From contig NC_092461.1 in the NCBI RefSeq assembly GCF_047495875.1, positions 64,096,299 to 64,160,298 of the forward strand: a stretch of DNA of 64,000 nucleotides, written 5' to 3'. This document shows, piece after piece, positions 35,423 through 50,400 of the stretch (within the stretch, counting starts at the first letter, position 1; each line of letters opens with the position of its first letter). The notes beneath the pieces were generated by a model. It was not told the DNA's origin, did no database searches, and worked only from the letters and a program-made list of their open reading frames with translations. A program made the position numbers and the translations under genes. The DNA comes from Pithys albifrons albifrons (taxonomy: Eukaryota > Chordata > Aves > Passeriformes > Thamnophilidae).

Positions 35423-38400
35423 CTGCAAAGGAAGGAGAGGTTGACAAAGGGAAAAGGAAAATATGAATTGCATTAAAATCCTTAAGATTTCACAACATGC
35501 AGGAAAACAGAATGAAGTGGCAAAGAGAGGAAAAGGCAGGGAGCATGGAAATTCAGGGAGGCCAGTCAGACTTCTAATGCCAAAGAAGTCAGAAGGACTT
35601 TTGCCATGACCACTGGCAGAGGAAGGATTGCGCCAGGTGAGTATGTTACATCTGTGCAAAGGGCTTAGTCTTGATTTGGACCTCTGGAATATTATTGCAC
35701 TGAAGGTGATAAATGCCTGTTCAGAAGAGATTCTGAGCCAGCTTGGCTTGTGTAGCTGGGCCCCCAGATTGATGTGAACCAAAGCCAAAAGTTATTGCCA
35801 GTGCATTGCCACTCAAAATGATACTTGTTCTGCTGTTATGAAATCTGCCTTGAATGTGTTTTCTTTTTTCTTTAAGGTATTTTAATATTTGTTTCACTTC
35901 AGTTTCACTCAGACCAAGAACAGGAAATAAATAATATAGAAATATAAGCTTCTCTTTATATCCTGCTTTTGTTTGCATAGGTATCCTACACTTACAGTAA
36001 AAAAGGGAACTTGGACATGATACACTGTTGCTGCTAATAAAAGGAATTTCTAAAATTAGCTGGATATTTAACTGACCAGTGTAATAGGCAGAAATATTTT
36101 ACTAGTTCCAGTGTTTTCAGATCCCTTTGGCAGAGAATGAAGACTGCTTTGTGATGGTATCGGAAATCCTATTGAAAATAAAATATATAAAAATAGGTGA
36201 TTTGTTAGCTAAGGAATGCCTTGTGTCTCCATTGTTAAAACCACCATTTAACTTGCAGTATACATGATTTCTTCCCCCTCTACATTCCTAGATATGCACA
36301 GACATTATTGTACATTCTTAAAATTAAAACAACCATACTGCCAGCCTCCTTTGTGCAAGGTTTTACCTTATTTTGGGAACTTCGAGATCTCAGGTGAACT
36401 ATTTGATGTCAACATACTACTCAATGAAGGGAAAATGACAAAGTACTATCCTCTGAATTTTAAGGTCTCAATCACTTATAAAATTGTCCTGAACCAGAAG
36501 GTTACTGAAACAGTGATGCTGATACATCCAGCAACAAACATTGAAGCAGGGATGCTTGTGAGAAAATGAAGCAAGGGATGGATGATTTTCCTAGGTATTT
36601 TTGTAAGTACTTACTGTTAAAGTGTACCACAAGAATTAGTGAGAACTTATGCTATGTTAAGTATAAATTGGCTATTGGACTTCACTCTGGTAACTGCCTA
36701 TTTGGCTGGCACAACATCAAAAAACAAGACAGACTGAAGCTATGAAAACAGTAGTTCCCTATTTCTTTATTCATATCTAATTAGAGTTCACAATGCCATT
36801 TTTAGACCTTGATTGCTCTAAACTGGAATAACCCTATTTATTTCAATAACATATTACTTGAGAAATTGCTTTAATATTTGAAATGTGGACTAATCTTTGA
36901 CTTAGATTCATATTTTCAAAGCAAGGCACTCATTGCTACTCACTACAACATACAGGAGTCCGAAAGACATATTTTGGACAAGGGTCTGCAGAAGAATTAT
37001 ATATTTTTTAAATAAAAAATACAGCTTTGGCTTGCTAACTTTATAATGTACTTTAATGATAGCAAAAGCATGGTGAAAAATGTGGGAGAAGCAGCTGCCT
37101 AGTTGAATGTAGAAATCCATTTTCAGCAATGCTGCTGAGAAGGGTTGTCTCCCAGGCTTATGCAAAAGTATGGTAAAGAATTTGGCCCTGAAAGACAGGT
37201 AGCTAGTTGAGTCCCAAATATGGAAGATCTGCCTCTCAGCCCTGCAAAGTGCTAATTGCAAATCTTTCAATGTGATTATAAAAGCCAAGTATCAGCAGTA
37301 AATACATGAGTAGACTTTCTGAGATATAATGGATTCAGTGCTCTCTTCATTTTGGTAGATGTAGGAGTGTAGGTGGTTTATTAGTCTTCAATGATGCTCA
37401 AAATTTTGGCTTTATTTTTGGAAGGGCAGTCAAAATGCCTGGACTAGCCAAGAGCCATTTTGAAATTTGTTGTGCAATTTTGTGCACCAAGCCCTTGGTG
37501 GTGTGTGTAAGCAGGCATGGGACAGCCCTCCTCACTTCTGACCTGTAAAGGCAAGAAGTTAAAAAAAATTTTTACAGTTTTTATTCTTTTTTTTACTTAA
37601 GCCACAGTGGTACTTTGTCATTTCTCTTCTTGTGCAAGACAGGCTTCCTTTAGCACTTCCACTTGCTATTCGAACCACCCACTATCCAGAAATTTGCATT
37701 AAATCAAGGTTAACTTTGAAGAAAAATACTATGTATGGGCTTAAAATTATGCAGTTTGTTTCATAGTATTTGGACCTAACATGTTAGAAGGCAAAAAAGC
37801 ACAGTTTAATGACTTAGACTAGCAAGGTGACTGCATTACCTTGTTAACCAACACTGCTGGTGCTGCATTTCAAACAAAATAATCACTGCCAAAACTGCAT
37901 TTCATAATGTGTTAACTCCATATTTTGCTGTGATGACATCTTCCTGTGTCAGCAAAACAATGTTGGAACTCCAACACATTCCCACTGGGTTTGGCTGGAT
38001 GAAGCATTTGCTCCCTGCAGCTCACTGGACTCAGCAGGCTGCCAGTCTGCAATACCTCAATATGTCTTTCCAAGAGCCATCATTTTCCATCACACCCAGC
38101 CAGGAGTGAAGCAAGCACAAAACTGACAATAGGGACATTCCTTGGCTTTTAGACTTGTGTTTTCACACCTGTGACACTTCAGAGTTTGTGCTCTGAGTTA
38201 TACAATGACTGAGGGATGCTTTCTTCATGTAAGACAAGAAACATGAAAAGGTGCCAACAGCAACTCTGCCCATTTTATTAAGTGTGTTTCCCCCTTCCAG
38301 CAGCAGCCCACACAACTCAGTTATACACTGTGCTGGGATTGTCTGAGATAAAGCTTTCAGCTGCAGATTTTACAGAAAAGTACTTTTTTTTCTGAACTAG

Positions 38401-41400
38401 GATGTGATTCTGAAAGGCAGAATGCAGCAGGTCTTCTCAGTGTCACTGGGTTTCAGGCAGCCCTACTCTGGTAAGAGAGGAAAGCTTTGTGCGGAGTATG
38501 GCCCAGTCCTTGCCACATGCCTTTAAGACAGTTCAGATTCAACTCTTAATCATGTCTGTCCATTGTTATTAGGAGACTGTTGTCAAGCTCCTACCTGAAC
38601 TTTATCTTAGCTTTATCTTAGCCACATTGCATAGAATAACAAGTCCTAACCCTTGATTTGGATCCCTAACATAATAAGGAATAACTAAAGTGTTTACCTC
38701 AGATTACATTAATCACATTAGGCCAATGCTGAGAGAGTGCTGAATACTTACACTTTGATTTATATTTTCCCCTGTGGTGTTGAGTGACATCAGATGATGT
38801 TTCCAATAAGCACCAGGAATTTTCACCAGGCCAGCTCATGAAGTAAGGAGTGAAGTACACCATGTATGACTGATGGTTGGGTTTGTTTTTCCCATAAGCA
38901 AAGTCCAGACTGGAGTTTACATGCCAATTCTTTGGAGGTGCTGAGCAACCGCAACTCCCACTGAGCAGCCATACAGCACTCCTCAGCATCTGGCACACTA
39001 GAATTTGCATGAATAAACAGTATCAGGGTCTCAGAGTTGAGCCTGGTAAGTCATTCCAAAGTTGCAGATATTCAGCATCTTTCAGTATTTGCTTTCTTAA
39101 GCAGGGTTCTACTTATGTCTGTATAAAGTTCTTGTAAAAGGGTGGGGAGAGGAGGAAACAGGTGAGTGGGATGACTTTGTCATAACATTTTCATTTATTA
39201 GCATTTATTTCATTTATTTATTAGCATTTATCCTATTTATGCTGGGAAAAATATGCTGTCTAGGCCTTCTAGATATTTGAAATACAATTAAGTCAACACA
39301 TTTGACTGCTTTTCTGCTTTACCACCACTAATCTCCATAGCCTTTAGGTACAAAGACTGGGATCCATATTGCCCAAGTTGACTTATCCAGAAACAAGGTA
39401 GCCACTCAAGCAAACTATTCATCCCCTTCAATAGGGGTGATGAGAGAAAGGTACAACCAGAGGGTTATTTGTTCTATCCTCAAAGAGGTGGATTGCCCTC
39501 TGGAGGTATCTGTTATTTTCTGCTGGCAGTAGAGACACTTTGTGTGACTCAGTTAGACTAGGTCTGTCTTTTAAGCAATTATACAAGAAAGATTCCAGCC
39601 CAGTATTTCAGCATATTGGAACAGAGCTTGATAGAAATTGAGAACTGTGACTGCACTAATATTTTTGCATTCTAAATTTAGGAAGTGGGGAGGAAAGGTG
39701 AAGAGTCTTCATAATCTATCTTAATGCAGATGGCTGAGATGGTTGGTTACAACCTATATGAATATTTTCTGGAGCAACAATGCTAACCAAAGCAGGTTTG
39801 GCCCCTTGGGTCCCCATCCACTTCTTCCTGCTTTGGTTCCATGATTCACTGCCCATTTGCATTGCTGCAGCTCTTTGCAAGGTTGTGCTAAGAATGGGAA
39901 TGTCACTGGAATGACATCAATTTTTTTGCTGATTTTTTTGAGGTGAAGGAAGATATTTTTAAAACTGGACCATTTGAACGATTTGATTCCAGCACAGCTA
40001 AACAAACAGCTGCCTCAGCACAAGTGCCCTGTGAGTGGTGGCATCTGGGCAGCAATAAGAAGCAGGGCCATTTGGCAAGAAATTCCTAAATCACCTTTGC
40101 TGCCAGAGGAAAAAAAGACCCTTTGAGGCACATGAACTACCCAGTGCTTTTGCTGTCTCCTCTTGATCCAGCAGGAGAGCAAGGTTGTGAGTTTGTTAGA
40201 AAGTGTGGGTCTTGGAGAAAGAAGCAGTGAAAACACAGGTTTTTTGCTTCTAGGGTTTCTGTAGCCTCAGAAAATGAGTGTGAAATTAAATTTAATTCCC
40301 ATTTTTAGTTGGCTTGTTTAGAAACAACCCCCAGTGTTGACAAGAACAGGCATGATTAGAAAAAGCTGGCTGGTTGCAAAGCAATCACAGAATCTGTAGG
40401 CTATGTTTGTCTGCCTCAAATGTCAAGTGTTACACTTCTGGCACTCAACACTTCCAGGCAGCGGAAACAAAGGGAGCACAACAGGTTATTTTAAAATAGT
40501 TTAAACTTTAGTTCAAGCATTTTGTTTTGATATTTTAATGCAGTCTAGCTCCTTCAGCATGACACCTGTCAGCTGTCACACAAATCACAACAGCATTGTT
40601 TCAAAGCTATGAGGCTGCTTATTTTGCATGTATTTTTTCTTTTTTATTAGCAGGAACCAACAGAATATTCTCTAAAATAATTGCTACAATTACCTGCCAC
40701 AGAAATATATAAGGTGTCAGACAAAATAATATGCATAGACAAGCTCCATCACTCACAGAATTAGTTATATCATTCTCTTAATAATGGTCAGTAATGAATT
40801 TTAAAAATGCATTGTGAGGAAATGCCTTTCTTAATAGAATTTGATTATATTACAATTAACATCATGAAGATAATATTTAATGCAGAGTCTCTTACATAAT
40901 GACCTTAAAGACACCAAATATATTCCAGAGGAAAGCAGCTCAGATAGCTTATTTTGGTATAGGTTCCACACATCTCCCACAGGACATGGAGGTCCAGACA
41001 CTTGAACATGTGGCAGAAACAGTTTAGAGAATGGTGTGGGAAAACAGCTTTCTTCTGATCATTACTTGGGACAAAGGAAACACAGTTCCCTTTTTTAAGT
41101 CACCTATTTTTTTCATTACTCAAACAACACAAAAAGGCAGAAATAACATACTTCTGTAAGATTTCACCCATTGCTGCACCTCATTGGTCCAAATTTTGGT
41201 TGAAAGTGATTAACTATAGATTTGTATAAAACCTAGTTCTGCCACTGTACAGTAAAATGAAGTAAAACCTAAGAGTAAAGTCTTAAAAACACATGAATAT
41301 TAAGGCTGCAGGACTAGAACAATCTGTCCTGCATTTATCTACATCATTCTTTATTCCTCTTGAAGTGAAGTTTTTGAGAATCTCCTGATCAATCAACATT

Positions 41401-44400
41401 CTATAATTTCTGCTCCCTTCCAGCTCTGCTGAAGAACTCTCTAGAAAAGGAAGGGGGCATTTGTGGGGCATGAGAGGCTATATGAATAAGTGGTATGTGC
41501 TGGCCACCAGTGCCGGAAAGCTACTCATGGCTACCAGTTCTCTCCTCTTCCTCCTACTGCTGCTTTGTCAGACAGTAGATACGACTTCAGATCAACAAGT
41601 TAAATGTGAAGTAAAGACTTTACAAGAACTTCTCCATGGCAGTAACTGATCTAATCCATGCAACAGAAACTTTGCTATTAGCTTGCCGTGTAAAGTAGCA
41701 AACCTAGTAACAGTTTAACATCCTGCTTGTCTCTGTCAGGTAATCTTTCCTTTGAATAACATGGACTGCTGAAAATCAAGGCTTTTTCTTTCTCTGCAAA
41801 TAGCACTTTTGTAAATCCTATGACTGCCACAGAGTGCCAGTTCAGATTGTGAGTCATCCAGGAGCTCCATTCATGGGATCAGATAACAGACCCAGCATAG
41901 CTTTGAGGTGTGTAGACACAGCATCATCCTATGCTTGGGGGTTGGAGCGCTGCTTTTACATCAAGAGTGACTGACAGACCTGGGCTGTTCTAAGTATGTA
42001 GGGGGAAAGGGTGATATATGTCAGCTGTGGACACAGCACATCTTCCCTGAGGGGCAAAACCACACCAGTGGAGATGCAGGAAGAAAAGTTGGAATGTCAG
42101 TTAAAGCACCCAGTTGCCGTTCCTTAAAGCCACGACGTAAAAGAAGAAAGTCCTGGCCACAGTTAAAACATTTTTTCCCTCAGCACCTGTTGCTCCTACT
42201 ACTCTTCCTTTGTGTGCTTATTTTAACATGTCTCCACTTGCCTGATCTTCTCCTTACAACAACCACAGCAGCTAAAGCTGTTAGCCAAGATATGACTCTA
42301 CTCCAACAATACATTGCTCAGTGAGTAGCACTGTGAGTTCCCAGATAGGTACCTGTCACATCACACATTGTAATCTCTGCTTGCCCATTAGCAATGCTGT
42401 CTTGCTTGCACAGCACTTGGCCAAGTGATGAGCAAGACATTAAATCAGGTTTTCTTCTGTCCTTCTCACACTGTTGTTAGGTGAAGTCCAAGGAAGTTGT
42501 GATAAATGCTGCTCTTAGAGTTTTGGATTAAATCACAGTTATTGACCAGGTTATTACAGAATATAGAGCACAGATTGCAGTCACTGTCACCAGAGACAAG
42601 CTTGGAACTGACCTGCATCTGGGCAGGCACCAGCTCAATTTTTTTAAAAAAGAAATTTATTTTTTTTTATAAAATTAAATTTTGAAATAGTACATAAATA
42701 TAAAAATGAATGCATTTTAAAAAATAAATCTGGTGCCAGATGTTGAAGAGGTTCACCAGCACTGACTGGGGAAGTGACAGCCACCTTTCCTAAGAAAGGC
42801 ATTTTGTAACAGGGCAAGTCATACAGCAAGTGTTTCATCATGAATGAAAGCCACTTCTGTTTGCAGAAGTGCTGAGCCAGGAGTGCTCTGAGCAACTGAT
42901 CTGCATGTTGATCACCACCTTCCGTGGTTGAGATAGACTCAGGGAGATTTTAGAGAGTGCTCTCTAAATTGAAAAGAGCAATGAGAAATTTAGATCACTT
43001 ATACTTAGGGATTGTGAATCCTCATTCTCTGCTCAGTCAAAGGTGTGACATCTATGTCAGACATCTGTAGCACAGTTTGAACACTGCAGCACCTACTGGC
43101 TTGTGGCCAGGGATAACAGAAGTTTTTGTTAGTCATTGGTCCCTTACTTAATGACCTGAAGATTATTGTAAGGATGCCAGGAATATACATCACCTTAAAA
43201 GAGATATAAGACTGAATCATCACTGTTTGATGTGTTTCTCTCCCTTTCTTGTGTTTAATTTTGGCTGCACATGCAGCCCCTCAATCGTTATCTCCATTTC
43301 AAATGCCTGGTAGAGGTGGGCACTGCATCCTGCAGTGTGCCCCAGTCCAGCCCCTTGCCTGCTCACAAGTCTGGAAAGCCTGGAAGTGGCACGATACACT
43401 ATCTAAACACAGGGACTCAGACCCAGTTTACTAATTACCACCACTGGGATTTTCAATCAGGTAGTCTGACATTTAAATATTGATCCATCTCTAATGGCTA
43501 CAGGACTACAAGTGTTGCTTTCCATAGGTAAGCGTGTGGCTATGCTGAAAGCCTGAACTGTCTCATGGCAGTAGAATAACCATCCAAATATTCCACAAAC
43601 AGATGGTTTGTGCTGTTGTGACATACATCTAACATAACATGATGTAAACCAGCAACAGTTCATCTGGGATTAAGATATCTCTTTTGTTTACATTCTATTT
43701 TCCTTTCCAAACTCCTTAACAATGAGCAGAATGAGCGATCCTTGGAGAATGAGGTCGCATGAAGGTAGAATTCAATATTTAAAGGAGTTAGTCACAGAGA
43801 CAATGTCTAGGTGAGGGTGGCTTTGTATTAATTTCAACAGGAGAAATAATTTTATCAAAGCCGTCATTATGGAAATCCTTTTGCTAGTATTGGACTGAAG
43901 AAAATGAAATCTACATAAATCAGATGGTATCTGTGACTCACCAGACAAATCACAGAGCAGACTATCCAAGGTAAAACTTCAAGTGAAGTATTTGCCACTC
44001 ATATTAATTATGAGAAACTGTTGTCTGAAAGCTGGTCTTAATGTATTGCACTCACGACCCATCACAGCTGCCTCTGAATCATCCAGATAATTCTCAGAAG
44101 TAAGGAAGGGGGAGATGTTAAAAGAGGAACAATGAAGACTTCTTGATTTTCTCAGCATGTATTGCCAAACTGAGGCAGGGGGTGGGGGTGGGGAGGAAGT
44201 CTCACCTGAAGCACAAAGTCAAGATACAAAATGGAAATTTGCCACCAACTGAACATCAGCCTGAGTGGCCCCAGATCTGGCCACTCTCACTGAAGTCCAA
44301 CAAAAGGCAGAATTTGTGGAGTGTTAACTGACTGTCTTGAATATAGTGTTTGCCCTGTACTTCAGCTACAACCTGAGTGTTTCTTTTTTTTAAGAGATAT

Positions 44401-47400
44401 TTAGGCAGAAGCTTCAGAGTTCAATTTGGGCTTGTATACCAGCTGATTCATGGGTCTCCTATGAAAGGTTCATCTTCACAGAGGATAGGTGGCCCATTTT
44501 CTCTCAATCACACTTTGCAGACTTTTTAATGGTACAGAAATAAATCCACCAGATTTTCTACCTAAGAAAAGGTAAAGTACATCAAAACCTAGATGGAAGA
44601 TACCAAGTTGACTTTTGCTCTCTGCATCCTCAGATCCTTCATTATCACTAAACCCAGCTGTTGCAGGGTGCAGAGAGCTTTCAGAGCAGCAGCTGGCGTC
44701 CTAGGAGAGAGCTGTCTAGCCAATGCCTGCTGCTGGTGGCAACAGACTGCTTGTTCTGCTCTGTGGGAAATTGTGGTAAGGCTGTATTAGATGGGCCAGA
44801 GGGAAGGGAGACCTCAGCATCATTCCCGCAAGATCCAGCCTTGCAAGACTGCTTTCTCTTGAGGAAGAAATTCCCTCTCTTGGAGCAGCTGCCTCAACAT
44901 GCTTCCTTACCTGAGCAGATTGGAATGACTAAGTTTCCAGCTTGGTGAAGAGAAAGGAAATAATTGTCCACTGTTGCCATGCTCATGTAATCATTCTGGT
45001 GCAGCACTGTGCCAAGATCGGGGACCATACCTTTTATATTGTGATGGAAAAGCAGAGGTGCATAGGCAAAGAGCACAGTGTGATCCCTTGGCCTTATTTT
45101 GGTTTTAAATTATCTTATTTTGTCCGTGTTGGCTGCATATTGACATGACAACCAATCAGCTAAAACTTAGCTAAATACTGACCTCTCTGACATGTGATTT
45201 AAAGCTGTCTCATGGAAAAAAAAATGAAGGATCACCACCTGAAATTGAAGTATTCAGCAGCAGGGCAAAGAGAACTACAGTACATGAATACTGAAAGGAC
45301 TGTCCTTATGGTAATTCTGGCAGATGGCATAAGGTTGCAAGCAAGTAATAGAAAATTTTAAAACTAATGAAACAAGATTAACATAGGCCACTCCATTAGT
45401 ATTTCTCCTCCCAAACAGTTCAGTTCTGATTATATTTTATATCCTCATGGAATTAAAGCACTGTACTTACTGGCTGCAAAGGGAAATTAGGTCTGACTGC
45501 TCTTTGTGGATGATTAACTTGCATTTCCTTTCAAAATAAATGTATGTGCTGGAGTCCTTTGGAGCCACATGCAGGCACTTTACTCATGGGGAACTTGAGC
45601 AACAGAACACAGGGTACAGTACTTCATCTTAGATGAAATAAACTGGGTAACCACAGACCCAGGAGAACACAAGTCTTTCATAAACTCTCACAAATTTGTA
45701 TGGTGTTACTACATGAGAGATGTTACCTACAAAATATGATAAGGACAGTTGCGGAACTGCAAGGCCTGTTTCTCCCATGCACTGGAAAGGGCTGCTTGAT
45801 AATATCTATATTACCCTCCACTAATACATTACTCCCTGTTGCAGCAAGGCAGTTCATTGACACTATTCCTGCTCCCTCTGTTTTAGTAATTTGCTCCCAG
45901 TTGTCATCTGCAGAGGCTCAGACCTCCCCAGCTTCAGACACTGAGCAGAGGTACCTGGTTTGTAGCAATGTCACCTCAAGCTCAGCAGGCACATTGAAGA
46001 GGTGCAAGGTGGGAGCCAGCAGCAGTTGGTTGAACTCTCTTTTACGGGAGATGTCTCACACTCCCCATCAGAGGCAGGAGCAGCCTATGGTGACTATACT
46101 TCTGACTTAGGCACTCCCTGAAGCAGGATGCAGTTCTCTAATGTGGAGCTATCCATTTTCCTCATGTTGAATCATCTCCTTCTGTTTCTTCTTAGACCAA
46201 GCAATCTGTACACTTGGGAGCTGCAACTCCTCTTACCTTATCCCTGCTGATATACCCTCCTGTATCCCGGAGGAAATTTATAGAGGCATCATTAAAATTT
46301 CTTAGAGTGAAACAACCCTTGAATAAAGTTAATGTTGGGAATTCAACAGGGAAACTGATCTCTTTTTGCTGCTGAAAAATGAGGAAAACCCTGTCACTTC
46401 ATTCTATTAAAATAGCCTGAAAATAAATTAAATGCTGCTCTTATGATGACAGTCATGCAGATTTATACTATTATTATGAATTATTATTACAGCTATTCAA
46501 AGTAATTTTGTTATTTGACTTTCAGGAGCTTATTACACAAAGGAACAAGGGCACTGAGCTGATCTCTCACGTGAAAGATAAAGACACATAAACTGTCCAA
46601 ACAGCCATCTCACTATAGATGGAGAAGAAAATAATTTTTATGCAAATAGAATCTCAGACCAAAATGCCTTTTTCCTTCACCTCCTTTCATTATTAAATAA
46701 ATTATAAAGATGCCACTGGAGACCATATAGGAAAAGGTCTCAAATGGTAGAAATGAGAGCTTTCTGCATTTGTCTATTTTTAATTTCAAAAGGTATTTTG
46801 AATTGGGAAAAAAGAGTATGATGCTATTCGCATGCCTGATTTCCCGGGAGTACAAACAAGCTCTATGACCTCTTGTAATAATACAACAAATTTTCAAAAC
46901 CAAACACAAATGAAAATTATTCACATATTAAACTGAGATTCACAATGTTTCATGGTTTTCAAATTCAAATTACTACCATACAGTGCATCTATTTGCATAT
47001 CTTATGCAACTAAAGTGTAGGTGATAGCTTCTCCACTCTCCTTTTTTTTTTAATGGAGAGCTATTCTTCAGCCATAGTGCTGGAAATCTTGCACATAAAA
47101 TCTGAATAATAATTTATCAATTTACGTAGATGCACCATATCATGTGCAGTGCTTAGAGCACAGTGCAGAAAGTGAGCAGGGAAAACCAGGAATTTTTGAG
47201 CTGAAGAATAGATCAAAATTGAATTTGTCTGTCATTAGAGCAAATACTCAAAGGTAACTACTGTTGTTTTGTGTCAGAAGTCTTTGGTTTTCAATAAATA
47301 AGCAACAGAGAATAAATGGCAACACAGAATTCTCTGTAGACCATTCATATTGCTTTGGAAATTGAATGCACACATATATCTTACCTAAGAGGGATGTGAA

Positions 47401-50400
47401 TTTGGAATGAAAGAACTAAGTCATGGACAGTGTCTACCACAAAAAGAGGGTACTCCAGAAGTGATATTATAGAATAGTTAAGGTTTAAATTGCAGTGTTT
47501 CTATTTGGGACAACTTCACTTGGTAGTGAAATTCTTAGTCCTTGATCTTGTAGATATTTCAGCTCTCCATGTAACCTAAGGGAAAAAAAGCCCTTGTCTA
47601 AATGGGTTGAGACCCCCATGGGTGAACGGGGCTGCATTTCAGGGCCATGACTGGCACTCCATGTAGAGAGAGCTTTGAATACCTTTGGTGGGATAAGGAC
47701 TGAAGAGGATGTGGAATGTGCTGTGTGAGATGGGGTTTGAGGGGACACTCTCACTCTCTCTGTGGGCACCTCTGGAAAGCAGGAGCCATTCCCCCAAGGG
47801 ACCACTGGTGATTTGCTTGTGATTGGAATCCTGACAGCAGGATTATTCAGTGGATTTGTTTTTTCTGAACTTTACCCCTCTGATGAAAACCATTACTCTC
47901 CAGCTCTTCCTCCCCTCCTCCCTGTTGGATTGAACAAGGTCAGTGTTCTTCACATCTGTCAGCCAATGGTTTCCCCATCCTGATGGTCATCTGAACAGCA
48001 ACTGAAACATAAGCCCATGTATCTGAGGGAGTAACTGTCTCTTTTTTTTTGTTTTGAACCAAGGAGACGCAGTGTTTAACCATGCAGGAGTAAGCTGAAG
48101 GGTGGCATTTCAAAGGTGCAAGGAAGAAAAGTTTTAGGTAGCTGGTATTGTGAACTAGCATGATGTTTTTTGTTGGGGAGAAAGGGAAAAATCCTTTAAA
48201 GCCATGTAGGAACATCACCAGATAACATCACTTGAATTGTTAGTTAATGTAAAATGAAATATTTCCTACCCATGAAAGTACAAATGTATTGAATCAGATT
48301 CCAAAGATGATGTAGTATGATAAGAAATGCCAAAAGTGTTATGCAGAATGCTAACTCCTGTGAGAAAATAAGAAGAGTGCTTCACCAGTGTTGTCATGAC
48401 ATGAACTAGTCATTATCACTACTTTCAGTGAAAAAGCTCTGTTTCCACAGCACTTTTCCACTATATACTTTAATTAGAGGAAGGGAGTAAAAAGAGTGGT
48501 GTGAAAAACATCAGCTGGGGGTTTAAAGAAAACAAAGGAATACAGCATTTCAGAGTGGGTTGTGTAAAATCACATGCAGGAAAAATATGAAGTTCACATA
48601 CTTAAAAATAATCACTGCCACACAACAGCAGCCATTTTCTTCATACCGTAGACACATCTCAGCTCAGATGCATAAATCTAAACACAGCATCATCTCATGG
48701 GCATCACTGTCACTTGGTCACTCTGCTTTTTCTATTCTTCAGCACACTCTGCACCCTTTTGCTCCCTGAGCTTTCCTATCCCTTCCTCTGTCTCTAGCCC
48801 AGGGCCAAGCCCATTCTCAGCTGTTTCCCCTGCTCCTTCCTCCTCACATCACCAGAACCATGTGCTACTCTTCTCAACATCTTCATACTCCCAAAGTGTC
48901 AAGGTTACCTGTGATCTGTGAAAATATCAAAGTGCAGCACCTCCAAACTCACATGCCAATGCAAACTGATGTCCTTCCCATATGCCTGTTTTCACTCTCG
49001 ATCTCAACAATTAAGAGAACCGTGTACCAGACTGCTGCTGGTTTTTAAACAACTGCCTACATAAAATGCAAGTTTTGTTCCTTTATTTGCTGTAAATTAA
49101 GATCGAGGAAAGCAGACCACAGTCAGGCAAGCTTCCAGGAAATTAATCTAGTACAGATTATGCCTGCCCATGGTGAGGTTTGACTGCCTGATCATCAGTG
49201 GAATTGATAGGAAGAAACAGAAGCAATAAATGTCACTGTGGATTTTCCTGTTTTCACTAGTTCATTTGAAATATACTTAAGAAGACAAGGTAATACCAGA
49301 TTTGATAATTTTAAAGCCTTTTTTAAAAAAAAAATTCCACTCCAATATTCTCAAATCAAACCCTGACTTGCAAAACAGCTACTGAAATTTGGTGGTCAAA
49401 TGATGCTTTTGTTTAGAAAGTCAGTGAAGTCACTGAGAATTCTTCAGCCACTAAATTCAAGTGTCACTGACTGAAACCTCAAGCTAGAAAATATGTGCCC
49501 CTTTTATTGTATTCCTGTGAACCCCTCCTAACTTTTTGCCTGGCACAGTATTATTTATCATGGTAGGGCTGCTTATGTATGCTATGTAGTCAACTCCAAC
49601 TTTAAGGGAAACATCATTAAATACTTACTACCCACTTGTGCTTTCTCTCACACACACATAATCTCCTCTAACCGCACACATACAGGTAATTGCTTTGTTA
49701 AAACATGCAGCCTGGGCCTGTAAATCATGATGGTTTGATTTAAAAAGTCTGCTCATGGGCTGGTCACCAGGCACTGGAGCAGGAGCTGGTGTAGTAGAGC
49801 ACAGCTCCCTCAGCTCTGTTCCTTGTATCTTTGGCCCATGTGGAATTTGTATACATATGGAGAAGGAGCAATATTCAAATTCCAGTTATACCAACTCTAA
49901 TATTTTAATTTTAAGGAAACATTCTCCTGTATTCAAGACATCAGTCTCTGTTATACCATCATGCTGCTGGCAGTCTGACACTGAACTGGAGTGTATTATC
50001 TTCCTGATCTCCTGTAATCAGGTCTCAAGAATCCTTGGAGCCACAGGTCTGAACCCAGGAAATCACACTACTTATTGAGAGGCAATCAAATGCACAAGAA
50101 GGTCCTGGGTGCCTGCATAGCTTCATGTTCATGTGGGGAAGCCGTGCACTCCAGGAGCAGCCACAGAGCTGCAGAAGACAAAGCCAGGCCATAGCTGCTC
50201 AGCCAGAAGCGGTAGGATGCCATGTGCACAGGCTTTCAACAGGTGACAAAGAGTAATCTCATGCACAGGATTGCTCTGCTAGTAACACATGCAAATATTT
50301 GATGTGCAGAGACATCACCAGGCTCTTCAACAGCTCCTGAGCCACAATGTGTGAGCGACTTGGATAGCAGCTCTCACAAGTAGGGTGCACTGGCAGTTAA

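Noticed and set aside
44178..44195. Possible G-quadruplex in the TRIM55 intron
   Set aside because: It has only three strong G-tracts plus a GG. It is intronic with no positional link to a promoter.
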